The notes under the pieces: model-generated
Told to the model about the DNA's origin: nothing
The model's input: only the letters and a program-made list of their open reading frames with translations
The model's database searches: none
Program-made: the position numbers and the translations under genes
Assembly (NCBI GenBank): GCA_040219735.1
Contig: JAVJRX010000101.1
DNA length: 64,000 bases
Strand: one strand, 5' to 3'
DNA from: Coleofasciculus sp040219735
Lineage (GTDB): Bacteria; Cyanobacteriota; Cyanobacteriia; Cyanobacteriales; Coleofasciculaceae
Part shown: positions 33,228 to 42,396 of the stretch, one piece after another
How positions within the stretch are numbered: position 1 is the first letter of the stretch
How the letters are laid out: every line of letters starts with the position of its first letter

Positions 33228-34757
33228 CTACTTTTTTAAACGCAATAACCCCCTACCCTGATTAACTCGCTCCACTTTATAATCGTATTTTTGTTCAATC
33301 TCCTTGGATAATACTTTAGACGTGTGAAATAAAAAAATATCTGTGTAATTATTATGAATATTGGGGGTGTTTGGCTCAACCAGTAATAGCAATTTAACTT
33401 TAGCATCAAGCAAATAGCTGAGAGAAAATAATTCGCCAGGATTTAGGTAGTAATCTGTACTACTAATTAAAAGAGGACGACTTGTCTGGTTAATAATGGA
33501 AGCTATTTGGAAATTATCATTACTAAATTCTTTGTTCCATGCTGTTTTTTGAGGCAAATTCATGGCACAGGAAATAATTCCTATTGAAATCAGCATTGCT
33601 GTTATTACTTGCCATATCTTCTGTTGGAAAAGATGAATCGAGGTAATTTTAGTACTGAGAAGATAACTTACAGCCATTTGCACCGATAAATAACTTGGAA
33701 TTAAATAACGATTGACTGTCGATCTGCGTCCGCCAAAAATTAAGTCGGGTAGTAATAGCAGCAGTAAGGTAATTCCACCTAATGCCAATAAAAATAACCA
33801 GCTTTTACGATCTGTTTTCTTTAATAAAAAGTAAACTGAATATCCAATTAAGATTAAAACAGGCGGAGCGACGATAATTAAAGGATTATCGACTTTTTGG
33901 AAATCAAAGAAAATCCGCGTCAAATCCCCTAGCCAATTTTTTACTAAAAATGACCCCGATACTTCTTTTGCCGTCCAGCTTACCCCATTGGTGTCGCGTA
34001 AATTAATCAACCACGGCAAAAAAGAAAGAACTGCTAATAGGGTACTTATCCCATAAGCCATCAGATTTCGACTGAGGCGAAATCCTTCAATGAGAAAGAC
34101 ATAGACACCGTATGCTAGCACAACCAATAAGGAAAGTGAATGAGAGTAGAGCGCCAGAGATAGGGTGACTCCATAAATTATCCAACTTTGGTTAGTCTGA
34201 CATTTTATGGCTCTAAGCAGCGCTGCACTGGATAACAAAATGGTCACTGTCCATAAAGCATATTGTCGCGCTTCTTGAGCATATAGTACATGAAAAGGTG
34301 ATAGGGCGATTAGAGCAACGGCTATCCAAGCTGTTAACGATGACTTGAATAATTCTCGGCACAACCAGTAGGCGCTGGGAAAAACGAGCAAACTAATGAC
34401 GGCAGATAAACTTCTTATTGCTGTTATTGAGTCACCGAATCCCTGAACCCATAATCGTGCAATGGCGTAATAAAGAGGGGGGTGTTGGGGATCTTCTTCG
34501 GCAAGGCGTTTGACTGTATCAACGACACCCCGTTCAGAATTAATCCGTTGGTACTTATGCAAATCTTCAATGCTAATGATCTCACCTGTAAAGACACCCT
34601 GAGTTAATTCCTTAAGGGAGTAACCAGAAAGCCGTAAAGATGTGTAAGTTTCATCATGCCAGTAAATTTTTTGATCAAGATTGGCGAAGCGGAAGAATAT
34701 ACCCAGAACTAATAAGGCAATGATAAAAAAGCGGAGTATGTTGGGCGTAAATTTCAT
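33228..34757 (-). CDS. GT39-like membrane glycosyltransferase
   Basis: A 509-residue protein with about eleven hydrophobic segments. After TM1 comes DQKIYWHDETYTSLR, with the acidic pair of the GT39/PMT first loop; LSPFHVLYAQEARQYALW near 155 is a strongly conserved motif of this group. A soluble C terminus of about 120 residues follows. It is not the same subgroup as the GT39 at 30391. AT-rich like its downstream neighbour. Confidence 0.8.
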   Translation of the reverse strand: MKFTPNILRFFIIALLVLGIFFRFANLDQKIYWHDETYTSLRLSGYSLKELTQGVFTGEIISIEDLHKYQRINSERGVVDTVKRLAEEDPQHPPLYYAIARLWVQGFGDSITAIRSLSAVISLLVFPSAYWLCRELFKSSLTAWIAVALIALSPFHVLYAQEARQYALWTVTILLSSAALLRAIKCQTNQSWIIYGVTLSLALYSHSLSLLVVLAYGVYVFLIEGFRLSRNLMAYGISTLLAVLSFLPWLINLRDTNGVSWTAKEVSGSFLVKNWLGDLTRIFFDFQKVDNPLIIVAPPVLILIGYSVYFLLKKTDRKSWLFLLALGGITLLLLLLPDLIFGGRRSTVNRYLIPSYLSVQMAVSYLLSTKITSIHLFQQKIWQVITAMLISIGIISCAMNLPQKTAWNKEFSNDNFQIASIINQTSRPLLISSTDYYLNPGELFSLSYLLDAKVKLLLLVEPNTPNIHNNYTDIFLFHTSKVLSKEIEQKYDYKVERVNQGRGLLRLKK

Positions 34758-34812
34758 ACAAATAGATAGACATCATTGATGGCAACAATACTTAATTAAA
34801 GGTTAGAATTTT

Positions 34813-35562
34813 TTAAAGCAACTCTGCCCCGTTCTGCCAAGTTGATGCAGTTTCTGTACCTTTGGCTTCCGGCTTGTGTTGGATGTAACTTAACCAGGTA
34901 ATGGGACTGAGTAAGGAGCAAAGAAACTCACGCTTAAGAGGTGATAAATGAGAGAAAGCAACATCATGGCAAAGCACCGTGATCGGATTGATAAAAGTGG
35001 CATAGCTCTGACAGGATAAACCAATCAGGCTCTTCAGTTCATCTAACGTGTAGCCACGGCGTACATGTCCCCATTCAGCCATGACATCAGTATCACTAGG
35101 GCAGATAGGTTTCATAAATCTATAATAGGGAAATCGCCAGTTTTCATTAGGAGTGCTGACTAAGATAAAACCACCTGATCGCAATACTCGCAGTGCTTCT
35201 GATACAGCTTTTTCATGCGCTTGAATATGTTCTAAAACATCGAACATTGTAACAGCATCAAAAGAATTATCATTGAACGGTAACGCTGTAGCGTCTCCAC
35301 AAACAAAACTAACTCGTTCCTGTTGATTGCAGGGAGCATTAGCATACTCAGGATTTAGGTCTAGGTTAGTTACCTTGGCTTGCGGGTATAACAAAGCAGT
35401 CAGACCACTCTGACCCCCACCTAGTTCCAGAATATCTTTAAACTTTTGATCTGGGGCAGTGCGATAAATAGCCCGCATCTTTTCCCGGTAGAAAAAACCT
35501 TGAGTTAGGGGACGAGAAAAAGGATTTTTGGATAAAAATTGATTGAGTGGAGCTTTGTACAT
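34813..35562 (-). CDS. class I SAM-dependent methyltransferase
   Basis: A 249-residue protein with motif I ILELGGGQSGLT, motif II TNLDLNPEYAN, VSFVCGDATALPF, and FDAVTMFDVLEHIQ, the Methyltransf_11 series. It probably methylates a sugar or lipid made by the surrounding glycan genes. ATG 35562 is preferred; a TTG seven codons earlier exists. Gap to the next gene upstream about 40 bp. Confidence 0.85.
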   Translation of the reverse strand: MYKAPLNQFLSKNPFSRPLTQGFFYREKMRAIYRTAPDQKFKDILELGGGQSGLTALLYPQAKVTNLDLNPEYANAPCNQQERVSFVCGDATALPFNDNSFDAVTMFDVLEHIQAHEKAVSEALRVLRSGGFILVSTPNENWRFPYYRFMKPICPSDTDVMAEWGHVRRGYTLDELKSLIGLSCQSYATFINPITVLCHDVAFSHLSPLKREFLCSLLSPITWLSYIQHKPEAKGTETASTWQNGAELL

Positions 35563-35604
35563 ACCTACAATGTAAAGTGACAATCTGAATGGATTAACTT
35601 GTAA

Positions 35605-36909
35605 TTAAGAAATATCTGCCAATTTTTCACCAGAGTATCGATGTTGTAAATAAAATTTAATTCCGGCTAAACAGCCCAAAATTTCTACCACTAAGGTTTT
35701 GTGCCTGGAACTAAAACCTCTAATAATACCGCCTAATAATACCTTAGTGTAATATCCGGGCAAAATGATAAATAAGCGAATCAAGTTCCCCCAATGTCCA
35801 TATCTGGCAAATTGAATTAAAAGGGCAGCTACATGTCCTCGCATATATTGATAAATCTGCTGTTTTAAACTCTCTAACTCTTGGCGATGGTAGTGGAAAA
35901 TTACCGCTGTCGGTTCGTAATAACAAAGCCAACCTTCAGCCAGAACCCTGTACCAAAATTCCGAATCCTCACTACAACCAGATGCTCCAGCTCCTAAACG
36001 TTCGTCAAAGTCGCCGACTCGTTCAAAAATTTCGCGGCGAAACGCCATATTTGCCCCCGCACCGATGCGCCAAACCGGGACACCGAGATGTTTAATTGAC
36101 TCAAAGAATTGTCGATCAAAGATTCGTTTTCGGTATCCCCAGCTAAAGTTTTTTTGACTCGTTTCAAAGGTGAACTGAGATTCAGTTTCTAGTTCGGCGG
36201 GTAACACTAATCCCGTCACCGCCATCACTTGAGGATTCTCAAAGCCTTGCTGAATTCGACGAATCCAGTCCGGATGAACAGCTACATCATCATCAGTGAA
36301 CGCAATAATCTTGCCTGTACTGTGGCGAATGCCTGTATTACGCGCTACACTCAGACCCGGACGCGGTTCTAGTATGTAGCGAACACCAGGTATTTGGGAA
36401 ACCACTTCCCTTGTTGCCTCTGTAGCGGGTGCGTTGTCTACGACAATAATTTCCTGGGGAGGCTGTGATAAACTTTGGAGCGATCGCAAACATTTTTCTA
36501 ATTGCTCTGGACGGTCTCGGGTACAAATCACAACGGAAACCGTTTCACTGTCAGATTCTTTTAATAAACATTCATCAAGTCTCTCTAGAGGGCGGTCTAA
36601 TGCTAATAAAGTATAAAAATCTGGGGGTATAGCTGGGGGCTGGTGTACGGGATGCTCCGATAGCGCCGCTTTAAACCCTTGAGGCAAAAGCCGATCGCCA
36701 ACGGCAGGCGTAATCGTTTGTACAATTAGATTGGCGAGTTCCGTAGCACTCATCGGTAACTGTGCCGCTGAAATCGCGCGATCGCCCAGGGGAACGCCAT
36801 GCAACCAAAACACCAGATACAGTCCCTGATAGTCCGGTTCAGCCGATAATGCTGGGATGACTTCACTTAACTCAAGGTGGAGAATTTTCCAAGGAATAAA
36901 CGTACTCAT
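35605..36909 (-). CDS. GT2 glycosyltransferase with extra N-terminal domain
   Basis: A 434-residue protein. Residues 1-120 form a domain also present in the neighbour at 38053 (pattern YLVFWLHGVPLGD ... ELANLIVQTIT). The catalytic GT2 part starts at SVVICTRDRPEQLEKCL with VVDNAP, ARNTGI and the DDD metal motif in AFTDDDVAVHPDW, and GAGANMAFRRE. The C terminus may touch the membrane (IRLFIILPGYY). Probable role: adding a sugar to an undecaprenyl-linked glycan or surface polysaccharide. Confidence 0.82.
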   Translation of the reverse strand: MSTFIPWKILHLELSEVIPALSAEPDYQGLYLVFWLHGVPLGDRAISAAQLPMSATELANLIVQTITPAVGDRLLPQGFKAALSEHPVHQPPAIPPDFYTLLALDRPLERLDECLLKESDSETVSVVICTRDRPEQLEKCLRSLQSLSQPPQEIIVVDNAPATEATREVVSQIPGVRYILEPRPGLSVARNTGIRHSTGKIIAFTDDDVAVHPDWIRRIQQGFENPQVMAVTGLVLPAELETESQFTFETSQKNFSWGYRKRIFDRQFFESIKHLGVPVWRIGAGANMAFRREIFERVGDFDERLGAGASGCSEDSEFWYRVLAEGWLCYYEPTAVIFHYHRQELESLKQQIYQYMRGHVAALLIQFARYGHWGNLIRLFIILPGYYTKVLLGGIIRGFSSRHKTLVVEILGCLAGIKFYLQHRYSGEKLADIS

Positions 36910-36936
36910 AAAATCTACTGCTTAATTCACTCGTAA

Positions 36937-38007
36937 TTAATGTCCGGTAACATCCTGGCAACTGACAATTTTTTCACGATTCAATGTCAACATTGAACGG
37001 CATTTGCGCCCCAGCAAGCCGATTCCTTCAAAGCAAAGCACGCGAATCATCCAGCGCCAAATTCTGGCAGAACGACTGCACTTGAGTGCTTCTTGAAGTT
37101 GGGATACAGTGGCTTCTAGATTGCCAGTAGCGAGGAGATTCCCTGCTGTTTCTACTGCCCAACCCGCATAAGTTTCTCTCGCCTGACTGGTCAATTGGTA
37201 AGCGACGGTAGGCGGCAGATAGTCAGGTAGATAGGATTCTATAATTTCTGTTGCTTTACGCATATCTTGAACCAGCTTGTTGGTTTTGACAGAACGTTGC
37301 GTTAGCGAACCCAGTCGCTTAACTCGATAGACAGCAACAGGCTCAACTTCAAACCAAATAGGGTACTCCGTCGCTATTCTTACCCACATTTCCCAGTCCT
37401 CCCCGCAACATGAAAAACGGCGGTCAAACCCACCCAGTTTTTCGTAAACATCCCGCTTAACCACGATTGAGGGTGTGGTTATCCGTTGTCCGGCAGCAAT
37501 CTGTTCTAACCAATTTGGTACAATACTACTTTCCGGTTTTTCGAGGTGGGAAATGCTTTGCCAGTGTCCGTATTCGTCCATATAAATATGGCGACAGAAC
37601 GCCGCACCAATTTCTGAATTTTCCTCAAAAGCCCTTTGAAGTTTACAATAGAAGCCATGCCGCACATAATCATCACCATGGAGGATGTGGATTAACTTCC
37701 CATGCGATCGCTCTAAGCAGGTTTCAAAATTGCGGATATAGCCAACATTTTCTGGCTGTCTGTAAAAATGCACTCGACCTTGACCCAGTTCCTTTACTAC
37801 CGCTTCTGGATCATCCTGGGTAGAATGGTCATCAATCACCTCAATTTGCATCACCTGCGATCCTGGGTCTTGAGCCAACACACTTGCCAAGGTTTCCCGC
37901 AGATATTGAGCGCAATTATAAGTAGGAATCATCACCGACCACAAAGGGCGCGGTTCTCCCTCTGGTATCGGTAAAATTGTTGCTCGATAAGGATGTTGCT
38001 CACTCAT
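36937..38007 (-). CDS. GT2 glycosyltransferase
   Basis: A 356-residue GT-A enzyme: SVMIPTYNCAQYLRETL, EVIDDHSTQDDPE, LIHILHGDDYV (metal-binding DD), CRHIYMDE, and GGFDRRF...GEDWEMWVRI, the acceptor region with its ED base. No membrane segment. Located between the two GT2 genes that share an N-terminal domain, with 27-45 bp gaps, so part of one operon. Confidence 0.85.
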   Translation of the reverse strand: MSEQHPYRATILPIPEGEPRPLWSVMIPTYNCAQYLRETLASVLAQDPGSQVMQIEVIDDHSTQDDPEAVVKELGQGRVHFYRQPENVGYIRNFETCLERSHGKLIHILHGDDYVRHGFYCKLQRAFEENSEIGAAFCRHIYMDEYGHWQSISHLEKPESSIVPNWLEQIAAGQRITTPSIVVKRDVYEKLGGFDRRFSCCGEDWEMWVRIATEYPIWFEVEPVAVYRVKRLGSLTQRSVKTNKLVQDMRKATEIIESYLPDYLPPTVAYQLTSQARETYAGWAVETAGNLLATGNLEATVSQLQEALKCSRSARIWRWMIRVLCFEGIGLLGRKCRSMLTLNREKIVSCQDVTGH

Positions 38008-38052
38008 AGCTCATGGGGATCATTACCGGATAATTTGCTAAAAATTGAGAAT

Positions 38053-39336
38053 TTATTTTTGCAGGATAATGTTATCATCTTGAGGGCAGCTAAGTTTTTG
38101 AAGCGCTAGCCCTGGCTCTGAAATAAATTGCTGCTTAATCTGCTCAATACGCCTCTGTGAACGAGGATATTCTCCCAAAAGCCCGACAATTCCCCCCCAG
38201 AGTTCGGCGAGAATCATTCCCGGCGGTAAAGGATGAAGCCCCATCAAACTCTCTGCAAGCTGGCGTAACTGGTATTGAAACCACCATCCGACCAACAGGC
38301 GAAAGCTTAAACGCATGGAGATGTCTTGCTGGTAAGATTTAACCACAAATGCCATAAAACCTAACCCCCACGTCCAATACTGATGGCGGAGTTTTGCCAG
38401 TTCCCGACGGTGTTGGTGAAACACCAGGTATTGAGGTTCGTACACTAAAGGATATCCTGCCCGAACTACGCGGTAAAAGATATCCAAATCCCCGCCACCC
38501 GGAAGCGGTGCGCCTGTATCTAACGCCTCATCAAAGCCACCCAGTTTGAGTAAAACCTCCCGGCGAAATGCCATATTGCATCCCGCGCCAAAAATTCCGG
38601 CTCCGCAGGGATAGAGGGGATTACCGGGTAAGATTTGTCCATGGCGGATTTTCTCAAAACCGCGCCGAAATCCGCCCCTCTTTTCAAAGAGAATTTGTGC
38701 CTCTGTGACCAACTCATAAGGCAAAACCAACCCAGTAAACCCACCCGCATCGGGATTTTCTGCCCAAGCTTCTACCAGTCCATTGAACCATTGACGGTCT
38801 ACAGTTACATCATCATCGAGATATGCCAGAAGTTCACCTGTCGCCTCTTGCAAAGCACGATTGCGAGCAAAATCTAGACCCGCTTTCGGTTCCCTGGTGT
38901 AGAACACGGTCGGTAATGTGTCAATTAAATCTTTGGTGCGCTCATCAGACGGTGCATTATCCACCACTAAAATTTCAAAACAAGGCGAACCATCTGATAG
39001 TTGTAGCTTAAGTAAAGACTCCAGACATCTTGCCACATTGTCGGGACGGTCTTTCGTACAAATCGCCACTGTTAGGGAAGGAAACTGCTCTGGATTCGCC
39101 GGAGACACTAATTCTTCTCGGATACTTTCCTGAAGCAGCTTTGTGCCAATTTCCCGACTCAGGAGTGGTGCTAAATCTTCGGGAGTCAGGACGCTGTTTG
39201 GCGGGAGTTCTTGCATCACCAAACCGATGGGTCTGTCTTTACGGCGTAGCACCAAAGCGATACCCGTTTTGTCCTCCTTTGTCTGGAGGGTGGGTAGGGG
39301 TTGAGTGACTTCCAAATCAATGATGGAGTAGGACAT
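38053..39336 (-). CDS. GT2 glycosyltransferase with extra N-terminal domain, paralogue
   Basis: A 427-residue protein from ATG 39336 (MSYSIIDLEVTQPL). It repeats the layout of the gene at 35605: about 110 N-terminal residues, then SLTVAICTKDRPDNVARCL, EILVVDNAP, ARNRAL, AYLDDDVTVDRQW and GAGCNMAFRRE, followed by GGGDLDIFYRV. The in-frame extension to 39441 overlaps the ABC exporter gene and is not supported. Starts 16 bp after that gene's stop. Confidence 0.83.
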   Translation of the reverse strand: MSYSIIDLEVTQPLPTLQTKEDKTGIALVLRRKDRPIGLVMQELPPNSVLTPEDLAPLLSREIGTKLLQESIREELVSPANPEQFPSLTVAICTKDRPDNVARCLESLLKLQLSDGSPCFEILVVDNAPSDERTKDLIDTLPTVFYTREPKAGLDFARNRALQEATGELLAYLDDDVTVDRQWFNGLVEAWAENPDAGGFTGLVLPYELVTEAQILFEKRGGFRRGFEKIRHGQILPGNPLYPCGAGIFGAGCNMAFRREVLLKLGGFDEALDTGAPLPGGGDLDIFYRVVRAGYPLVYEPQYLVFHQHRRELAKLRHQYWTWGLGFMAFVVKSYQQDISMRLSFRLLVGWWFQYQLRQLAESLMGLHPLPPGMILAELWGGIVGLLGEYPRSQRRIEQIKQQFISEPGLALQKLSCPQDDNIILQK

Positions 39337-39352
39337 AAGTCTCGTTTCAGGG

Positions 39353-41038
39353 TCAAGCTGGAGAACGATGATATTGCAGTCGGTGGAGTTTGGCAAAGAG
39401 TCCGTTGAGTTGAAGAAGCTGCTGGAGATTCCCCGACTCAACTACCTGTCCGTTCTCCAGGACAATAATCTGGTCTGCTTTTTCGATAGTGGACAGGCGA
39501 TGGGCGATGACAATGACGGTACGGTTATGGCTAAAGGTAGTTAGCGCTTCTTGAATTAAGTGTTCTGAAATCGTGTCTAGGGCGTTGGTGGCTTCATCCA
39601 GAATCAGAATGTCTGGATTGCGGATAATAGCACGAGCAAGGGCGATGCGCTGTCGCTGACCCCCGGAGAGCCGAATTCCTCGGTCGCCTACTTTGGTATC
39701 GTAGCCTTGGGGGAGTTGCATGATAAACTCATGGGCATTGGCTTGTTTGGCGGCGGCAATGATATCGGCTTCTGTTGCGTCTAAGCGACCATAGGCAATG
39801 TTCTCCCTGATGGTATTACTGAAAATATAAATGTCTTGACTGACGATTGCCAGATGACAGCGCCAGGATAGTAAATCTAATTCTTTTAAGGGGTGATTGT
39901 CTACATAAATTTCGCCTTCAGTAACCTCATAAAAACGGCAAATTAGGTTAACGAGGGTAGACTTCCCCGCACCGGAAGGACCAACAAATGCGGTGGTTTT
40001 GCCACTGGGAATGGAGATGGAGATATTGTGTAAAGCGGGTTTATCCTGGGGATTGTAGCGGAAGCTAACGGATTCTAAGGAAATAGCCTGCTGCAATCCT
40101 GAAAACGTCAGATTGCCAGAGCGGATGTAGGGCTTGTCCGAGGGTTCCAGAAAGTACATCACATCATCCACCGAACTGGCTAACATCAGCAACTTAACGC
40201 GATTGCCACCGAGCAGTTGCATCTGCGGCTGAAGTCGATAGAGAATGAATAGAAAAGTTAGCAGGGTAGGTAATGCCGTCCGGTCTTGCAACAGAGCAAT
40301 CATCATAATGCTCAACACCAGCAATGCCGAAAGCACCTCATAGAGCGGATTCACGGACGCCGACAACGTATCGAGCTTCATAAAGATACCACGGACTTGC
40401 TCAGACGCCTGATCAAACTGCTTTTGCTCGTAAGGTTCCCGTCCAAATGCCCGAATGGTTCTCATTCCTGCTAACCCTTCATACATTCGTCTTCCCAGAG
40501 CGACATTCACTTGAACTGCCTTTTGTCCCAAAACTTTGGACTGGCGCGTCACAAACTGGATAATTAGGGAAATCAAAAGCATGATCCCGCCGACTAACAG
40601 GGTCAACTTCCAGGAAATCAGTAGGAGTAAGGCGACATAAACAACGGTAGTGCAGGAACTTACAATCAGGTTGACCAATACCCCTAGTGCTTCACTGGTG
40701 CGCCATGTCTCAGTTGCCAATGTATTGAGTAATTTGCCAGAATCTTTAGTTTCTAAGAAGCTGTAGCTTACGCTTAATAGCTGATCGAAAATACGAGAGC
40801 GCAACCGATGGCTGATACGCGAATTTAACCATGCCAATAGAACCGAGTTACCGTAGGTTAGGCAGTTTTTCAGTACAATAGCGCCAAAGATAAATAGGGG
40901 AATAACGACTAGGCGTTGACTGGTAGGAACGGTACTGAGGACTTGGTTGAGAAAGCCGATTAAAGCATTGTCACTGACTGTTGGGTTAGAGGTTTGAGAC
41001 AAGTTTTGGAGAAAAGGAATGAACAAGCTAACCCCCAA
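39353..41038 (-). CDS. ABC exporter (fused membrane and ATPase domains), MsbA-like
   Basis: A type IV half-transporter of at least 561 residues: a six-helix membrane domain, Walker A GPSGAGKST, signature LSGGQRQ, Walker B ILILDEATNALD and the H-loop AHRLS. It probably flips a lipid-linked glycan or glycolipid made by the neighbouring transferases. The 5' end is odd: conserved-looking codons continue in frame upstream to about 41128 (KRLLLLLKIYPWAIPAI) without ATG, GTG or TTG, so the real start may be ATT 41128, which has AAGAGG upstream; that would give 591 residues, the usual length. Confidence 0.88.
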   Translation of the reverse strand: MGVSLFIPFLQNLSQTSNPTVSDNALIGFLNQVLSTVPTSQRLVVIPLFIFGAIVLKNCLTYGNSVLLAWLNSRISHRLRSRIFDQLLSVSYSFLETKDSGKLLNTLATETWRTSEALGVLVNLIVSSCTTVVYVALLLLISWKLTLLVGGIMLLISLIIQFVTRQSKVLGQKAVQVNVALGRRMYEGLAGMRTIRAFGREPYEQKQFDQASEQVRGIFMKLDTLSASVNPLYEVLSALLVLSIMMIALLQDRTALPTLLTFLFILYRLQPQMQLLGGNRVKLLMLASSVDDVMYFLEPSDKPYIRSGNLTFSGLQQAISLESVSFRYNPQDKPALHNISISIPSGKTTAFVGPSGAGKSTLVNLICRFYEVTEGEIYVDNHPLKELDLLSWRCHLAIVSQDIYIFSNTIRENIAYGRLDATEADIIAAAKQANAHEFIMQLPQGYDTKVGDRGIRLSGGQRQRIALARAIIRNPDILILDEATNALDTISEHLIQEALTTFSHNRTVIVIAHRLSTIEKADQIIVLENGQVVESGNLQQLLQLNGLFAKLHRLQYHRSPA

Positions 41039-41209
41039 TCCTTCCGAAACTGAAGATAAAATTCCCAGGGTAACAATTGCCGGAATTGCCCAGGGGTAAA
41101 TTTTTAACAGTAGGAGTAGCCTTTTAATGAGTTTTTCCTCTTTAAGCTCTGTTTTTTAGGCGTCAGTGGCAACGAACGGTTAATGGTAAATGGACAACAG
41201 GTTCTCTTT

Positions 41210-42373
41210 TTAATTTAAGGCTGAACCTTCAACGGTTTCATAGTTTAGCTTTATTTTTTTATTCCGAGAAAGCTTAGGAATGAAATAGTGAAAGGCATCG
41301 CCAACTAAGACCTTGATCTTGATCGCGCTTTCTTTGCGTTTGATGTCATCAAGAGTCAATCTATTTTTTATATTTTTTGACTTGAACGACTGGTTTTCCG
41401 CAACCCCCACTCTCGCTCTCACAAGCTGAAGGACTAACCCTAAAATGCTTTGGAGAGCCAATAAATAAAACCCCAGCCGTAAGTAGGGTGTGACGACATC
41501 TGATTTTATCGCTTGTCCTAGCCAAAATAGAGTCGTTTTATGGTCTTTAAAATAATGACTTTGATGGGCAAAGTAAATATATAAACTGCTACTCGAAAAT
41601 CCATAGAGAGCTGTGGGTATTTCGGGATGTCTTTGTCGTACAGCTTGCATCACTAAATGGTGTGACTTTGCCATTTGAGTAGAATCACGGGACATACTGT
41701 TGATAATTTTGCGATAACCAATCAGAAAGTCTGGGACAACTCGGAATTGACAAACGTCAGCGATTCTCAGATAAATATCCCAATCTTCACATCCCTGGGC
41801 AGCCTGTTCTTTCAATTGGCAGTTATATCCTCCAATTTGATCAAAACAATTTCGACGAATCATGGAGGCGCTCGCATTGCCAATAAAATTGTGACCGACT
41901 AGGGTGACGTAAACCTCTCCCTCAATTTTGGCGGCACGAAATATACCCGTGGGGACATCATCTTGATCAATATCCACTGACCACGAATAAACTAACCCAA
42001 CAGAGGGATCAGATGCGAGAAAACATTGGACTTGCTTTTCAATATTTTCGGGATACCAAATATCATCCGCATCAATGGGAGCAATGAATTCGCCTTGAGA
42101 CTTTTCAATGCCTAAATTCCGGGCGGCGGCGACTCCGGCATTTTTCTGTTGCAACAAGACTACCCGTTTATCTTGTTGTGCAATGGCTTGGATAATCTCA
42201 GGGGTTCTGTCTTGGGAACCATCATCGACGACTAAAACCTCCAGGTTCTGATACGTCTGAGATAGAACGGATTTTAGTGTCTTTTCAATAAAGGCTTCGG
42301 CGTTATAAGCTGGAATAATAACCGAAACCAGGGGTAAGGTAGAAGCTACGCGATCGCGGTTCAGGGTGATCAT
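41210..42373 (-). CDS. GT2 glycosyltransferase
   Basis: A 387-residue enzyme from ATG 42373: VSVIIPAYNAEAFIEKTL, LEVLVVDDGSQDRTPE, AARNLGIEKSQGEFIAPIDADDIWYP with the metal motif DADD, SASMIRR, and GCEDWDIYLRIA. The C-terminal 90 residues are basic and of unknown fold. The in-frame extension to 42481 overlaps galE and is rejected. Follows galE by 23 bp in the same direction. Confidence 0.85.
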   Translation of the reverse strand: MITLNRDRVASTLPLVSVIIPAYNAEAFIEKTLKSVLSQTYQNLEVLVVDDGSQDRTPEIIQAIAQQDKRVVLLQQKNAGVAAARNLGIEKSQGEFIAPIDADDIWYPENIEKQVQCFLASDPSVGLVYSWSVDIDQDDVPTGIFRAAKIEGEVYVTLVGHNFIGNASASMIRRNCFDQIGGYNCQLKEQAAQGCEDWDIYLRIADVCQFRVVPDFLIGYRKIINSMSRDSTQMAKSHHLVMQAVRQRHPEIPTALYGFSSSSLYIYFAHQSHYFKDHKTTLFWLGQAIKSDVVTPYLRLGFYLLALQSILGLVLQLVRARVGVAENQSFKSKNIKNRLTLDDIKRKESAIKIKVLVGDAFHYFIPKLSRNKKIKLNYETVEGSALN

Positions 42374-42396
42374 GAATTTTTGGGTTGCTGCTGAAA

